DNA from: CAVWNR01 sp963756525
GTDB taxonomy: Bacteria; Actinomycetota; Actinomycetes; Mycobacteriales; Jatrophihabitantaceae
Length of the DNA stretch: 64,000 bases
Assembly: GCA_963756525.1 (NCBI GenBank)
Contig: CAVWNR010000003.1
Span: forward strand, 248,001 to 312,000
Direction: 5' to 3'
The notes under the pieces are model-generated. The model saw only the letters and a list, made by a program, of their open reading frames with translations, was not told the DNA's origin and did not search any database. Each line of letters begins with the position of its first letter. Position 1 is the first letter of the stretch. This document shows positions 17,924 to 26,419 of this stretch, piece after piece. The translations under genes were made by a program, and so were the position numbers.

Positions 17924-19970
17924 CCGGCTGCGATAGGCCGTCTGGCCGGACGGTGCCGAGATAGACGGTGACGGTCTCCGCGCTGGCGTGCCGCGGGGAA
18001 GTGTCGATGACGCTCGGCCAGCGGCTGGTCGTGACCGTCGAGAACGGCGGCGGCGCCGCCCCCACGAAGTGCATGGCCGCCGCGTCGGTCGACAGGACAT
18101 ACAGCGTCCGGCCGTGAGCCGCGACCGCCGCCCGCACGGTCGCGAGCTGCGCCGGTGCCGCGTCGACCAAGCCGATCGCCGGCACGTCGCAGTACGAGCG
18201 GATGGTCTGCAGGTAACTCACCTGGGCGCTGCCGTCGACCGCGACGAGCGCCCCGTCCGGACCGGTGGCGGCGCAGATCGCGCGCACCTGGCTGAGCTGG
18301 GGCACCTCCTCGCGCAGGCCGGCGACGGGCAGGGTGACCAACAGCGGAACCACCAGCACCGCCGCGCCCCCCGCCACCGCGATCGCCCGCAGCAACCGGC
18401 TTCGGCGGCGCCACAGCTCACGAAGAGTGGCGGCAGCCGCCACCAGCAGCACCGGGATCACCACCGGGACGTACCGGCGAATCGCCCAGGGCTGGTCCGG
18501 CGTGATCTCGGCGCTCCACAGGTAGAGCGCGCTCATCGCCGCGCCCATCGCCAGCACACCGACCAGCGCGTATTCGCGACGCAGGATCAGCCGACGCAGC
18601 AGCACGACATATCCGATGACCGCCAGCCCGACGGCCGGCCAGCCGTAGTACATCGCTAGCCAGTTGACCGTGTGCTCGTTGTACGTACGGGTGCCGTCGA
18701 CGGCCAGCCCGAGCTGGGCTTGTATGCCGGCCAGGCTGGGGTTGGGCTTGCCGTGCGTCACCAGCCACAGCGGCCGGCTGACCAGCAAGCCGACGCCGGC
18801 GAACACCGCCACACCTGCCCACCGGTACACGTGAGTGCGCACGACGCTCGCCCGCAGCCGTCGATACAGCCCCGGTCGCCACACGATGACGACGACGACG
18901 CCGCCGAGCAGTGCCAGCGCCACCGCCATCCATCCGATCGGCAGGATCTGGTGCCTCTCGTCGCGGTAGTAGCCGCTGGAGAGCCTGGTCACGTCCGCCC
19001 AGCCGAGCAGGGTCATCGACAGCGCAGCGCCGAGGAGCGCGCCCACCTGCCACGCGCGCATGCGCCGCTGCGCGGGTGCAGCGACGGCGAGCAGCACGGC
19101 GCCGGCCACGATCAGCGCGAGCAGGCTCACATCACTGTCGATGCGCGCCATCGCGGCCGACCCCGCGACGAAGCCGGCGAGCGCGAAGTCGGCGATGCGA
19201 CCCGACGCGACGGCGCGGTGCAGCAGGCCCAGTCCGCCGATGAGCAGCAGGAGCGCGAGCGGCTCGGAGTAGGTGTCCCGACTGACGAAGATCATCGGGA
19301 TGGATACCGCAAGCGCGCACATCGCCACCAGCGCGGACGCCTCTCCGACGACGCGCCGGGCCAGGCCGAAGAACGCGAGCAGGGCGAGCGCACCGATCGC
19401 GACGTTCGCCTTGAGCATGCCCGCCGTGCCGAAGACCCAGCCGGCCGGCGCGAGCAGCGCGGGAAGCAAGTGGTTGCCCTGGGAGTAGACGCTGCCGAAA
19501 CCGTTGGCGCCGAAGCCGGCTGAGGTGTCGACGTACCCGCCGGGCGCGCCGAAGATCTCCGGATGGGTGGGGACGGGCAGCGATCCGTGCTGCATCAGCC
19601 ACCGGGCAGTGAGGCCGTACGTGGCGGGGTCACGGTGCGCGAACACGTCCTGCGCCGAGTAGAACGCGTTCGCGACGAACCAGCCGAGCGCGATGCCGAT
19701 GGCAACCAGCGTGAGCGCGACCGCCCGGCGGTCGGCCGGCCGCGCGGGCGCGCCGCAAACGACCATCGCCGCCGCCGCGCCCGCGACGCCGAGCGGGAGC
19801 ACCAGCGGCGCGGTGAAGTGGCCGGCCAGCAGCAAGACCATCGGCGCCACGCCGAACCCGGCCACGCCGGCGGCCACCAGCTCGGGTGCGCCGAGGACGA
19901 ATCGGGCGAGCGTCGAGGCCGGCGCACGCCCGGCGGGTGCCGCGATCGCGGTGGATGCCGCAACCGCCAT
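17907..19970 (-). CDS. Large polytopic membrane protein, GT-C-like
   Basis: About 687 residues with many membrane helices. After the first helices, a loop containing FAHRDPATYGLTARWLMQHG and an acidic-aromatic stretch resembles the first extracytoplasmic loop of GT-C (ArnT/PMT-like) transferases, where an Asp binds the lipid-phosphate donor. A soluble C-terminal domain follows the last helix (about 550 onward) with alternating hydrophobic strands. The start ATG 19970 has GGGAG 5 nt upstream; the longer frame to 19991 lacks that support. The gene is convergent with TIGR03089 and overlaps it by 17 nt. Role in surface glycan assembly is inferred from location. Confidence 0.7.
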   Translation of the reverse strand: MAVAASTAIAAPAGRAPASTLARFVLGAPELVAAGVAGFGVAPMVLLLAGHFTAPLVLPLGVAGAAAAMVVCGAPARPADRRAVALTLVAIGIALGWFVANAFYSAQDVFAHRDPATYGLTARWLMQHGSLPVPTHPEIFGAPGGYVDTSAGFGANGFGSVYSQGNHLLPALLAPAGWVFGTAGMLKANVAIGALALLAFFGLARRVVGEASALVAMCALAVSIPMIFVSRDTYSEPLALLLLIGGLGLLHRAVASGRIADFALAGFVAGSAAMARIDSDVSLLALIVAGAVLLAVAAPAQRRMRAWQVGALLGAALSMTLLGWADVTRLSSGYYRDERHQILPIGWMAVALALLGGVVVVIVWRPGLYRRLRASVVRTHVYRWAGVAVFAGVGLLVSRPLWLVTHGKPNPSLAGIQAQLGLAVDGTRTYNEHTVNWLAMYYGWPAVGLAVIGYVVLLRRLILRREYALVGVLAMGAAMSALYLWSAEITPDQPWAIRRYVPVVIPVLLVAAAATLRELWRRRSRLLRAIAVAGGAAVLVVPLLVTLPVAGLREEVPQLSQVRAICAATGPDGALVAVDGSAQVSYLQTIRSYCDVPAIGLVDAAPAQLATVRAAVAAHGRTLYVLSTDAAAMHFVGAAPPPFSTVTTSRWPSVIDTSPRHASAETVTVYLGTVRPDGLSQPVTARS

Positions 19971-20095
19971 GTGCTCTCCCTCGCACGACACTAACTCCCG
20001 CGTGACGCGGGCACCTTAGTCGTCCGGTCTGTGGGTCCTCGTCGTTCGCCTGTGGGTATGGTCCGAGAGTCGCACACTCGAGGCGGGGAGCCGCA

Positions 20096-20854
20096 ATGGA
20101 CAAGACGTTCGCCTCCGCGGCGGAGGCGGTAGCCGACATCCCTGACGGGGCCTCGCTGGCGGTCGGCGGGTTCGGTCTCTGTGGGGTGCCGATCAGGCTG
20201 ATCCAGGCGTTGCTCGAACTCGGCAGCACCGATCTCGAGACGGTGTCGAACAACTGCGGCATCGACGGCGAGGGGTTAGGTGTGCTGCTCGGCGCCGGGC
20301 GCATCCGGCGCACGATCAGCTCCTACGTCGGCGAGAACAAGGAGTTCGCGCGGCAGTACCTGCACGGTGAGCTCGAGCTGGAGCTCACCCCGCAGGGCAC
20401 GCTCGCCGAGCGGCTGCGCGCCGGCGGCGCGGGCGTCGCGGCGTTCTACACCCCGACCGGGGTGGGGACGATGATCGCCGAGGGTGGCCTGCCGTGGCGG
20501 TACGGCCCGGACGGGTCGGTGGCCGTCGCGTCGCCGCCGAAGGAGGTGCGCCGCTTCGGCGAGCGCGACTACGTCCTCGAGGCCGGCGTCGTCTGCGACT
20601 TCGGGCTCGTCCGCGCCGCCCGCGGCGACCGGCACGGCAACCTCGTCTACGACGCGTCGGCGCGCAACTTCAATCCGCTGTGCGCGATGTCCGGCCGGAT
20701 CACGATCGCCGAGGTGGAGCAGCTGGTGGAGCCGGGTGAGCTCGACGCCGAGCACATCGACACCCCGGGCGTGTTCGTGCAGCGGGTGGTCGAGGTCGGC
20801 GAGGAAGGCAAGCTGATCGAGAAGCGGACGGTCCGCCCACGGACGGAGGCGTGA
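20096..20854 (+). CDS. scoA: 3-oxoacid CoA-transferase subunit A
   Basis: The 252-residue alpha chain of a succinyl-CoA:3-ketoacid CoA-transferase. It has the GGFGLCGVP nucleotide-loop motif near residue 23, the SNNCGIDG block, the VGENKEFARQYL segment and the TPQGTLAERLRAGGAG motif of the family. GGGGAG at 20085-20090 precedes ATG 20096, and TATGGT at 20057-20062 may be its -10. Its TGA overlaps the start of subunit B. Together they transfer CoA from succinyl-CoA to acetoacetate or a related 3-oxoacid in ketone-body or fatty-acid use. It may connect to the HMG-CoA lyase at 50179, which makes acetoacetate. Confidence 0.92.
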   Translation: MDKTFASAAEAVADIPDGASLAVGGFGLCGVPIRLIQALLELGSTDLETVSNNCGIDGEGLGVLLGAGRIRRTISSYVGENKEFARQYLHGELELELTPQGTLAERLRAGGAGVAAFYTPTGVGTMIAEGGLPWRYGPDGSVAVASPPKEVRRFGERDYVLEAGVVCDFGLVRAARGDRHGNLVYDASARNFNPLCAMSGRITIAEVEQLVEPGELDAEHIDTPGVFVQRVVEVGEEGKLIEKRTVRPRTEA

Positions 20855-21522
20855 TGGCACTCACCCGCGACGAGATGGCCGCCCGCGCCGCCGCCGAGCT
20901 GCGCGACGGGCAGTACGTGAACCTCGGCATCGGTCTGCCCACGATGGTGCCGAACTTCGTGCCGGACGGCGTGCACGTCGTGCTGCAGTCGGAGAACGGG
21001 ATCCTCGGCGTCGGCCCGTACCCGTACGACGACGAGGTCGACCCGGACCTGATCAATGCCGGCAAGGAGACGGTGACCGTCCTGCCCGGCGCGGCGTTCT
21101 TCGACTCGGCCACCTCGTTCGGGATGATCCGCGGCGGGCACATCGACATCGCGATCCTCGGCGCGATGCAGGTCTCGGTGAACGGCGACCTGGCCAACTG
21201 GACCATTCCCGGCAAGATGATCAAAGGGATGGGCGGGGCGATGGATCTCGTGCACGGGGCCAAGCGGGTGATCGCGCTGATGGAGCACACCGCCCGAGAC
21301 CGCTCACCCAAGATCGTCGACGAGTGCAGCCTGCCGCTGACCGGCAAGACGTGCGTCCAGCAGATCATCACCGACCTCGCGGTCATCGACGTCACCGACT
21401 CGGGGCTGATGCTGCGCGAGCTGGCGCCCGGCGTCACCGTGCGGGAGGTACGGGCGGCCACCGAGCCGCCGCTGGTCGAGGCCCACGACCTGCGGGAGAT
21501 GCAGCTGCCGGCGGGCGGATAA
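20854..21522 (+). CDS. scoB: 3-oxoacid CoA-transferase subunit B
   Basis: The 222-residue beta chain carrying the catalytic glutamate, E47 in QSENGILG, which forms the enzyme-CoA thioester. GIGLPTMVPNFV and GGHIDIAILGAMQV are standard family blocks. ATG 20854 overlaps the subunit A stop by one base (TGATG) and GGAGG at 20845-20849 is well placed; a GTG 3 nt upstream is too close to that site. A 15-bp perfect hairpin follows the stop and may end the operon. Confidence 0.93.
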   Translation: MALTRDEMAARAAAELRDGQYVNLGIGLPTMVPNFVPDGVHVVLQSENGILGVGPYPYDDEVDPDLINAGKETVTVLPGAAFFDSATSFGMIRGGHIDIAILGAMQVSVNGDLANWTIPGKMIKGMGGAMDLVHGAKRVIALMEHTARDRSPKIVDECSLPLTGKTCVQQIITDLAVIDVTDSGLMLRELAPGVTVREVRAATEPPLVEAHDLREMQLPAGG

Positions 21523-21534
21523 CCCTCGACCCAT

Positions 21535-21567
21535 GCGACTTTGGCAGCGCTGCGCTGCCAAAGTCGC
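21535..21567. repeat. Perfect 15-bp hairpin with GCGACTTTG...CAAAGTCGC ends, copy 2
   Basis: GCGACTTTGGCAGCG (21535-21549) and its exact reverse complement (21553-21567) flank a 3-nt loop. It lies 13 nt after the scoB stop. There is no U-tract, but a stem this strong could act as a terminator. The ends match the longer palindromes at 15499 and 38224. Confidence 0.8.
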
Positions 21568-21646
21568 GCGATCGGGTATCAGGGCGGTCGCGTTGCGCTC
21601 TTCAGTTACGACACGGTGTTACCGCTGGCAGGGGTGGGAGACAACG

Positions 21647-21847
21647 GTGACCGAGACGATGTTGGTGCCGCGGGAGCGGCAGGTGCTCATGCTGCTCGCG
21701 GAGGGACTCTCGACCCGCGAGGTGGCGCGCCGGATGTGCTACTCGGAGCGCACGATCAAGAACGTGCTGCAGGACGTCACGACGCGGCTGCAGATGCGCA
21801 ATCGGACCCAGGCGGTGGCACAGGCCGTGCGCCACGGCTGGATCTGA
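21647..21847 (+). CDS. Stand-alone LuxR/GerE-type DNA-binding protein
   Basis: A 66-residue protein that is essentially only the LuxR C-terminal helix-turn-helix domain: LVPRERQVLMLLAEGLST, EVARRMCYSERTIKNVLQ and VTTRLQMRNRTQAVAQAV. It lacks any receiver, PAS or ligand domain, unlike normal NarL/LuxR regulators. GTG 21647 follows GGGAG (21636-21640) by 6 nt; the frame is open upstream to 21533, but that part overlaps the hairpin repeat and looks non-coding. Family assignment is firm; target genes and signal are unknown. Confidence 0.82.
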   Translation: MTETMLVPRERQVLMLLAEGLSTREVARRMCYSERTIKNVLQDVTTRLQMRNRTQAVAQAVRHGWI

Positions 21848-21850
21848 CCG

Positions 21851-23014
21851 CTACTTCAGCAGGTTGCGGGCGATCACCATCCGGTTGATCTGGTTCGTGC
21901 CCTCATAGATCTGAGTGATCTTGGCGTCGCGCATCATCCGCTCTACCGGGAAGTCGCGGGTGTAGCCGTACCCACCGAACAGCTGGACCGCGTCGGTGGT
22001 GACGGCCATCGCGGTGTCGGACGCGAAGGACTTCGCCGCGGCGGACACCCAGGTGAGGTCCGGCTCGCCGCGCTCGGCCTTCGCGGCCGCGGCGTAGACG
22101 AGTTGGCGGGCCGCCTCGGTGCGCATCGCCATGTCGGCGAGCATGAACTGCAAGCCCTGAAAGTTCGCGATCGACCGGCCGAACTGCCTGCGCTGCTTCA
22201 TGTAGCCGATCGACGCGTCGATGGCGCCCTGCGCCAGGCCGAGCGCCTGAGCGCCGATCGTCAGCCGGGTGTGGTCCAGGGTGCGCAGCGCGGTCTTGAA
22301 GCCGGTGCCCGGCTTGCCGATGATCCGGTCGGCCGGGATGGTGCAGTTCTCGAAGTAGATCTCGCAGGTGGGCGAGCCCTTGATGCCGAGCTTGCGCTCC
22401 TTCGGGCCGACCGAGAACCCCGGGTCGTCCTTGTGCACCACGAACGCGGAGATACCGCGTGCCCCGGCGCCCGGTTCGGTCACCGCCATCACGGTGTAGT
22501 ACGTCGAGACGCCGGCGTTGGTGATCCAGCACTTGGTGCCGTTGAGCACCCAGTGGTCGCCGTCGAGCACGGCCCGGGTGCGCATGGCGGCCGCGTCCGA
22601 GCCGGCCTCGCGCTCGGAGAGCGCGTAGCTGAACATCGCCGTGCCCGCCGCCACCGCCGGCAGCACCTGCTTCTTCAGCTCCTCGGAGGCGGACAGCAGC
22701 AGCGGCATCGTACCCAGCTTGTTCACCGCGGGGATGAGCGCCGACGACGCGCAGGCGCGCGCGACCTCTTCGATGACGATGACGGTGGCGAGCGAGTCGG
22801 CGCCGGCGCCGCCGTACTCCTCGGGAATGTGCACGGCGTGGAATCCGGCGCGCACCAGCGCGTCGTGGACGTCCCACGGGAACTCGGCGGTTTCGTCGAC
22901 GGCCGCCGCCCGCGGCACGATCTTGTCCTCGGCCAGCTCGCGGACGGCGGCGCGGAGCATGGCCTGCTCGTCGGTGAGGCGGTAGGAGTCGAAGTGCCGA
23001 TTGCCGAAGCTCAT
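21851..23014 (-). CDS. Acyl-CoA dehydrogenase
   Basis: A 387-residue FAD enzyme that introduces the alpha-beta double bond in acyl-CoA substrates. The family order is complete: N-terminal helical domain, FSYALSEREAGSDAAAMRTRA around the FAD/substrate strand, WITNAGVSTYY, and the C-terminal YTRDFPVERMMRDAKITQIYEGTNQIN with the catalytic Glu near residue 371. The open frame runs to 23317, overlapping phzF, but ATG 23014 lies 6 nt after a TACGAT -10 (minus strand, 23021-23026), a leaderless arrangement. The C-terminus is close to butyryl/short-chain types; chain-length preference is not certain. Confidence 0.92.
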   Translation of the reverse strand: MSFGNRHFDSYRLTDEQAMLRAAVRELAEDKIVPRAAAVDETAEFPWDVHDALVRAGFHAVHIPEEYGGAGADSLATVIVIEEVARACASSALIPAVNKLGTMPLLLSASEELKKQVLPAVAAGTAMFSYALSEREAGSDAAAMRTRAVLDGDHWVLNGTKCWITNAGVSTYYTVMAVTEPGAGARGISAFVVHKDDPGFSVGPKERKLGIKGSPTCEIYFENCTIPADRIIGKPGTGFKTALRTLDHTRLTIGAQALGLAQGAIDASIGYMKQRRQFGRSIANFQGLQFMLADMAMRTEAARQLVYAAAAKAERGEPDLTWVSAAAKSFASDTAMAVTTDAVQLFGGYGYTRDFPVERMMRDAKITQIYEGTNQINRMVIARNLLK

Positions 23015-23020
23015 AGCCGA

Positions 23021-23026
23021 ATCGTA
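23021..23026 (-). promoter_or_regulatory. Leaderless promoter -10 of the acyl-CoA dehydrogenase gene
   Basis: TACGAT on the minus strand, 6 nt before ATG 23014, with no ribosome-binding site in between. Confidence 0.5.
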
Positions 23027-23051
23027 GGGCGCTCGAACGCCGCTCGGGTCG

Positions 23052-23717
23052 TCACGAATACGGCCGGGTCTCGACCAGCTCCACCCGCCCGCCGACGGCC
23101 ACCGTGCCGTCCTCGCCGGGACGGACCAAGATCTCCGAGCCGACTCCCTGCCGGATGGCCAGTGGGCGGCGCAGGGCAGCGCCCAGCCGCAGCGCCGCGG
23201 CACCGGTCGCCTCGTCCTCGGCGATGCCCATGGCGACCGGGAAGACGCGCACCCGGACTGTGCTGGCCGGCTCGTCCCGCCAGGCCCAGACCTGCAGGTT
23301 CTCGCCGCGCCCGGCACCGGGATGGGCGTCCACGTCGGCCGGGGACGCCAGCTGGCGCATGTCGAAGTCCGGAGCCCATTCCGGTCGAGCCCTGATCCAG
23401 GTGTGCTCGCCGGCGCTCCACGTCAGCACGTCGCCCGCCGGCGGGCGGAGCAGGTCGGCCGGCAGACCCTGCCGGGCCAGCAGCCACGCCGTCCCGACCA
23501 ACGGGTGCCCGGCCAGCGGTAGCTCGAGAGCCGGGGTGTGGATCCGCAGTTCGCCGCGGGCGGCATCGGTCACGAAAACCGTCTCGGAGAAGCCCAGGTC
23601 GGCGGCGATGGCCTGCCGCCGTGACTCGGGGACGGCGTCGAGGAACACGCCCAGCAGGTTGCCGCCGCGCCCGTCCGGCCCGACAAACACCTTCAGCACG
23701 TGCAGCTCCAGGAACAT
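23052..23717 (-). CDS. PhzF family protein
   Basis: A 221-residue member of the PhzF/diaminopimelate-epimerase-like fold. It shows the conserved KVFVGPDGRGGNLLGV start, the FSETVFV segment with the catalytic Glu at position 45, and PLAGHPLVGTAWLL. It is shorter than typical PhzF proteins (about 260-300 residues); the second half is compact, so it may be a reduced lineage rather than truncated. ATG 23717 is used; GTG 23723 is an alternative. PhzF proteins are isomerases or of unknown function; no phenazine genes are nearby. It is divergent from glyA. Confidence 0.8.
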   Translation of the reverse strand: MFLELHVLKVFVGPDGRGGNLLGVFLDAVPESRRQAIAADLGFSETVFVTDAARGELRIHTPALELPLAGHPLVGTAWLLARQGLPADLLRPPAGDVLTWSAGEHTWIRARPEWAPDFDMRQLASPADVDAHPGAGRGENLQVWAWRDEPASTVRVRVFPVAMGIAEDEATGAAALRLGAALRRPLAIRQGVGSEILVRPGEDGTVAVGGRVELVETRPYS

Positions 23718-23744
23718 GAACACAGCGTGCCGGACGATCCGGGG

Positions 23745-23750
23745 TAGGCT
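23745..23750 (+). promoter_or_regulatory. Candidate -10 box for the riboswitch-glyA transcript
   Basis: TAGGCT places transcription start near 23757, just where the riboswitch fold begins. The same hexamer serves several other genes in the window. Confidence 0.5.
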
Positions 23751-23753
23751 GCG

Positions 23754-23863
23754 GGCGGACCGTGACTGGCGTGTTCGTAAGGTGGGTCCAACCACTGAGC
23801 AATCCAGCGAAGCGGCCCGAGTTCATACGCCGCGCGCCTGGGCCTCGTAACGAACTAGGAGGC
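23754..23863 (+). ncRNA. ZTP (pfl) riboswitch upstream of glyA
   Basis: Blocks of the ZTP riboswitch consensus occur in order: CGTGACTGGCG (core GACTGGCG at 23764-23771), a P2 hairpin with GGTGG (23781-23785) and ACCAC (23791-23795) followed by TGAGC, then a P3 stem GCGGC (23812-23816)/GCCGC (23829-23833) and the terminal GCCTGGGC (23836-23843). The class senses ZTP/ZMP, a sign of low 10-formyl-tetrahydrofolate, and often controls glyA. GCCTC at 23842-23846 is complementary to GAGGC at 23859-23863, which contains part of the glyA ribosome-binding site, so a translational switch is likely: ligand binding uses the GGGC strand and frees the site. The outer P1 helix is weak here. The assignment rests on reading the motif, not on a covariance search. 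Confidence 0.78.
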
Positions 23864-23868
23864 GCGCC

Positions 23869-25329
23869 ATGTCCCAGCCATTCGACCCCACGTTCGACGC
23901 GGACGCGGCCTCGACCGCGTATCGCAACGCGCTCGACGTCATCGGCGCCGTCGAGCCCAACGTCGTCGACGCCATCCGCGCGGAGCTCGCCGACCAGCGC
24001 TCGTCGCTGAAGCTGATCGCCAGCGAGAACTACGCCTCGCTGGCCACGCTGCTCGCGATGGGCACCTGGCTCTCGGACAAGTACGCCGAGGGCACGATCG
24101 GGCACCGGTTCTACGCCGGTTGCCAGAACATCGACACCGTCGAGCAGCTCGCCGCCGACCACGCGAAGGCGGTCTTCGGCGCACCGCACGCGTATGTCCA
24201 GCCGCACTCCGGCATCGACGCGAACCTCGTGGCGTTCTGGGCGGTGCTGGCGCAGCGGATCGAGACGCCGGCGCTGGCCGAGGCGGGCGCGCGCCACGTG
24301 AACGAACTCTCGGAGGACGACTGGGCCGAGCTGCGCCGGGCGTTCGGCGAGCAGCGGATGCTCGGCATGTCGCTGGACGCCGGTGGCCACCTCACGCACG
24401 GGTTCCGGCCGAACATCTCCGGAAAGATGTTCCACCAGTCCTCCTACGGCACCGACCCCGAGACCGGGCTGCTCGACTACGACGCGCTGCGCGCGCAGGC
24501 TCGCGAGTTCCACCCGCTGATCCTCATCGCCGGGTACTCGGCCTATCCGCGCAGGATCAACTTTGCGATCATGCGAGAGATCGCGGACGAGGTGGGCGCG
24601 ACGCTCGTCGTCGACATGGCGCACTTCGCCGGATTGGTCGCGGGGAAGGTGTTCACCGACGACTTCGACCCGGTGCCGTTCGCCCACGTGACCACGACGA
24701 CGACGCACAAGTCGCTGCGCGGGCCGCGGGGCGGGCTGGTGCTCTGCCAGCCGGAGTTCGCCGACTCGGTCGACCGCGGCTGCCCGATGGTGCTGGGCGG
24801 CCCGCTCGGGCACGTGATGGCGGCGAAGGCGGTGGCGCTGGCCGAGGCTCAGCTACCGTCGTTCCGCACGTACGCCCAGGCGGTGGCCGACAACGCCGTG
24901 GCGCTGGCCGAGGGCCTGATGAAACGCGGCGGCAAGCTCGTCACCGGCGGCACCGACAACCATCTGGTCCTGCTGGACGTCTCGGCGTTCGGGCTCACCG
25001 GTCGGCAGGCCGAGTCGGCGCTCGTCGATGCCGGCGTGGTCACGAACCGCAACTCGGTGCCGCGCGACCCGAACGGCGCCTGGTACACCTCCGGCGTGCG
25101 ACTCGGCACCCCGGCGCTCACCTCGCGCGGTTTCGGCACCGACGACTTCGACCAGGTGGCCTCGCTGATCGTCGACGTGCTCACCGCCACCGAGCCCGCC
25201 GCCGCACCCGACGGGTCACCGTCCAAGGCCCGCTACCAGCTGCCCGACGACGTGGCCAAGCGCACCGCCGCAGCCGCCGCCGAACTGCTCGACGCGCATC
25301 CGCTCTACCCGGGTCTGGACCTGGGCTGA
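23869..25329 (+). CDS. glyA: Serine hydroxymethyltransferase
   Basis: A PLP enzyme that interconverts serine and glycine while loading tetrahydrofolate with a one-carbon unit. It is 486 residues, longer than the common 420-430 because of an extended N-terminus and an insertion around residues 135-170, as in some actinobacterial forms. LKLIASENYAS is the N-terminal signature, VVDMAHFAGLVAG precedes the PLP lysine K281 in TTTTHKSLRGPRGG, and a typical C-terminal domain follows. AGGAGG (23857-23862) is 6 nt before the ATG and is covered by the riboswitch expression platform. Function is secure. Confidence 0.95.
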   Translation: MSQPFDPTFDADAASTAYRNALDVIGAVEPNVVDAIRAELADQRSSLKLIASENYASLATLLAMGTWLSDKYAEGTIGHRFYAGCQNIDTVEQLAADHAKAVFGAPHAYVQPHSGIDANLVAFWAVLAQRIETPALAEAGARHVNELSEDDWAELRRAFGEQRMLGMSLDAGGHLTHGFRPNISGKMFHQSSYGTDPETGLLDYDALRAQAREFHPLILIAGYSAYPRRINFAIMREIADEVGATLVVDMAHFAGLVAGKVFTDDFDPVPFAHVTTTTTHKSLRGPRGGLVLCQPEFADSVDRGCPMVLGGPLGHVMAAKAVALAEAQLPSFRTYAQAVADNAVALAEGLMKRGGKLVTGGTDNHLVLLDVSAFGLTGRQAESALVDAGVVTNRNSVPRDPNGAWYTSGVRLGTPALTSRGFGTDDFDQVASLIVDVLTATEPAAAPDGSPSKARYQLPDDVAKRTAAAAAELLDAHPLYPGLDLG

Positions 25330-25503
25330 GCCCGCCGTCTCGCACCGCCGCTGGCGGCAGGTTGGCGGACTGCCGGCTTTCCCTCTTGCGTCGCTTGGAC
25401 GAGCGAGTGCTGGTTCGTCTCGCGGGGCGCTGGCCGACCGGCGACGCGCGGGTTTCGGCCGCGGTCGCGTCGGCGGGTGACCCTGGTTGGCCGCCGTTGG
25501 GAT

Positions 25504-26322
25504 TCACCGGCGGTCGGTCGCGAGGGTTCCGCTCGCGCCAGGCGGCGGAACCTGCGGGTGGTATTTGTTGATGTAGAACTGCTGGGCGGTGGTCCAGGTG
25601 TTGCTGGCGAACCAGTAGATGAGCACGCCCAGCGGGAAGAACAGCCCGGATCCCAGGGTCATCACCGGGATCACCCAGAGCATCAGCCGCTGCATGGTCG
25701 CCGCGGTGCCGACCGGCTCGGTGACCTGCCCCGCGCGCACCAGCAGCTGGGTGCTGAAGGTCGCGGTGGCGCTGATCAGCACCAGCACCAGGATCACGAT
25801 CCGGGTGGAGGTGAGATCCCCGCCCAGCTGAGCGATCACCTTCGCCGGGTCGCGCAGCGAGCCGGCCAGCGGCGCGCCGAGCAGCCGGGCCTTGGCCGCG
25901 CTGCAGGTCTGGCTGGCGGTGAACCCGTAAAGCGTCAACCGCGACGCCGGCGGACTAGCCGGCGGGCACAGCCCAGCCGAGTTCGCCAGGTGCCGCAGCA
26001 CGTGATACAAGCCGATGAAGATCGGCCACTGCAGCAGCAGCGGCAGGCAGCCCATCAGCGGGTTGAACCCCTCCTCCTGCTGCAGCTTCATCATCTCGCG
26101 CTGCTGCGCCGCGCGGTCGTTCTTGTACTTCTGCCGGACCTCCTGCAACCGCGGCTGCATCGCCTGCATGTTGCGCTGGTAATGCACCTGCTTGACGAAA
26201 AACCGGAACAGCACCAACCGGGCCGTGATCACCAGGAAAATGATCGACAGCGTCCAGTTGATCCCGCTGTCCTGGTTCAACCCCAGCCAGGTGAACAGGT
26301 CATGCAGCGCAGCAGCACCCAC
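25504..26322 (-). CDS. YidC/Oxa1 family membrane insertase (paralogue)
   Basis: A 272-residue inner-membrane insertase/foldase. After the first helix (TLSIIFLVITARLVLFR), a cytoplasmic amphipathic coiled stretch (MQPRLQEVRQKYKNDRAAQQREM) and the PLMGCLPLLLQWPIFIGLYH helix match the family. The arginine in the first helix, R36, corresponds to the conserved groove residue. It is not in the usual rnpA-yidC-jag location, so it is probably a second copy, as in many actinobacteria. GTG 26322 is the only supported start. A DUF6412-like gene lies just upstream on the same strand, a recurring pair. Confidence 0.9.
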   Translation of the reverse strand: MGAAALHDLFTWLGLNQDSGINWTLSIIFLVITARLVLFRFFVKQVHYQRNMQAMQPRLQEVRQKYKNDRAAQQREMMKLQQEEGFNPLMGCLPLLLQWPIFIGLYHVLRHLANSAGLCPPASPPASRLTLYGFTASQTCSAAKARLLGAPLAGSLRDPAKVIAQLGGDLTSTRIVILVLVLISATATFSTQLLVRAGQVTEPVGTAATMQRLMLWVIPVMTLGSGLFFPLGVLIYWFASNTWTTAQQFYINKYHPQVPPPGASGTLATDRR

Positions 26323-26419
26323 GACACGCCGATGTAAAGAAAGTCGAATGACAAACCGAGCTCCACGAAGAGCAGCAAAGTTCAGTGGCGATGGGCGGCG
26401 GCGTGCTCAGGCGCCCAGA

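Noticed and set aside
23754..23863. Tetrahydrofolate or glycine riboswitch before glyA
   Set aside because: The characteristic blocks of those classes were not found, whereas GACTGGCG, the P2 hairpin and GCCTGGGC fit the ZTP class.
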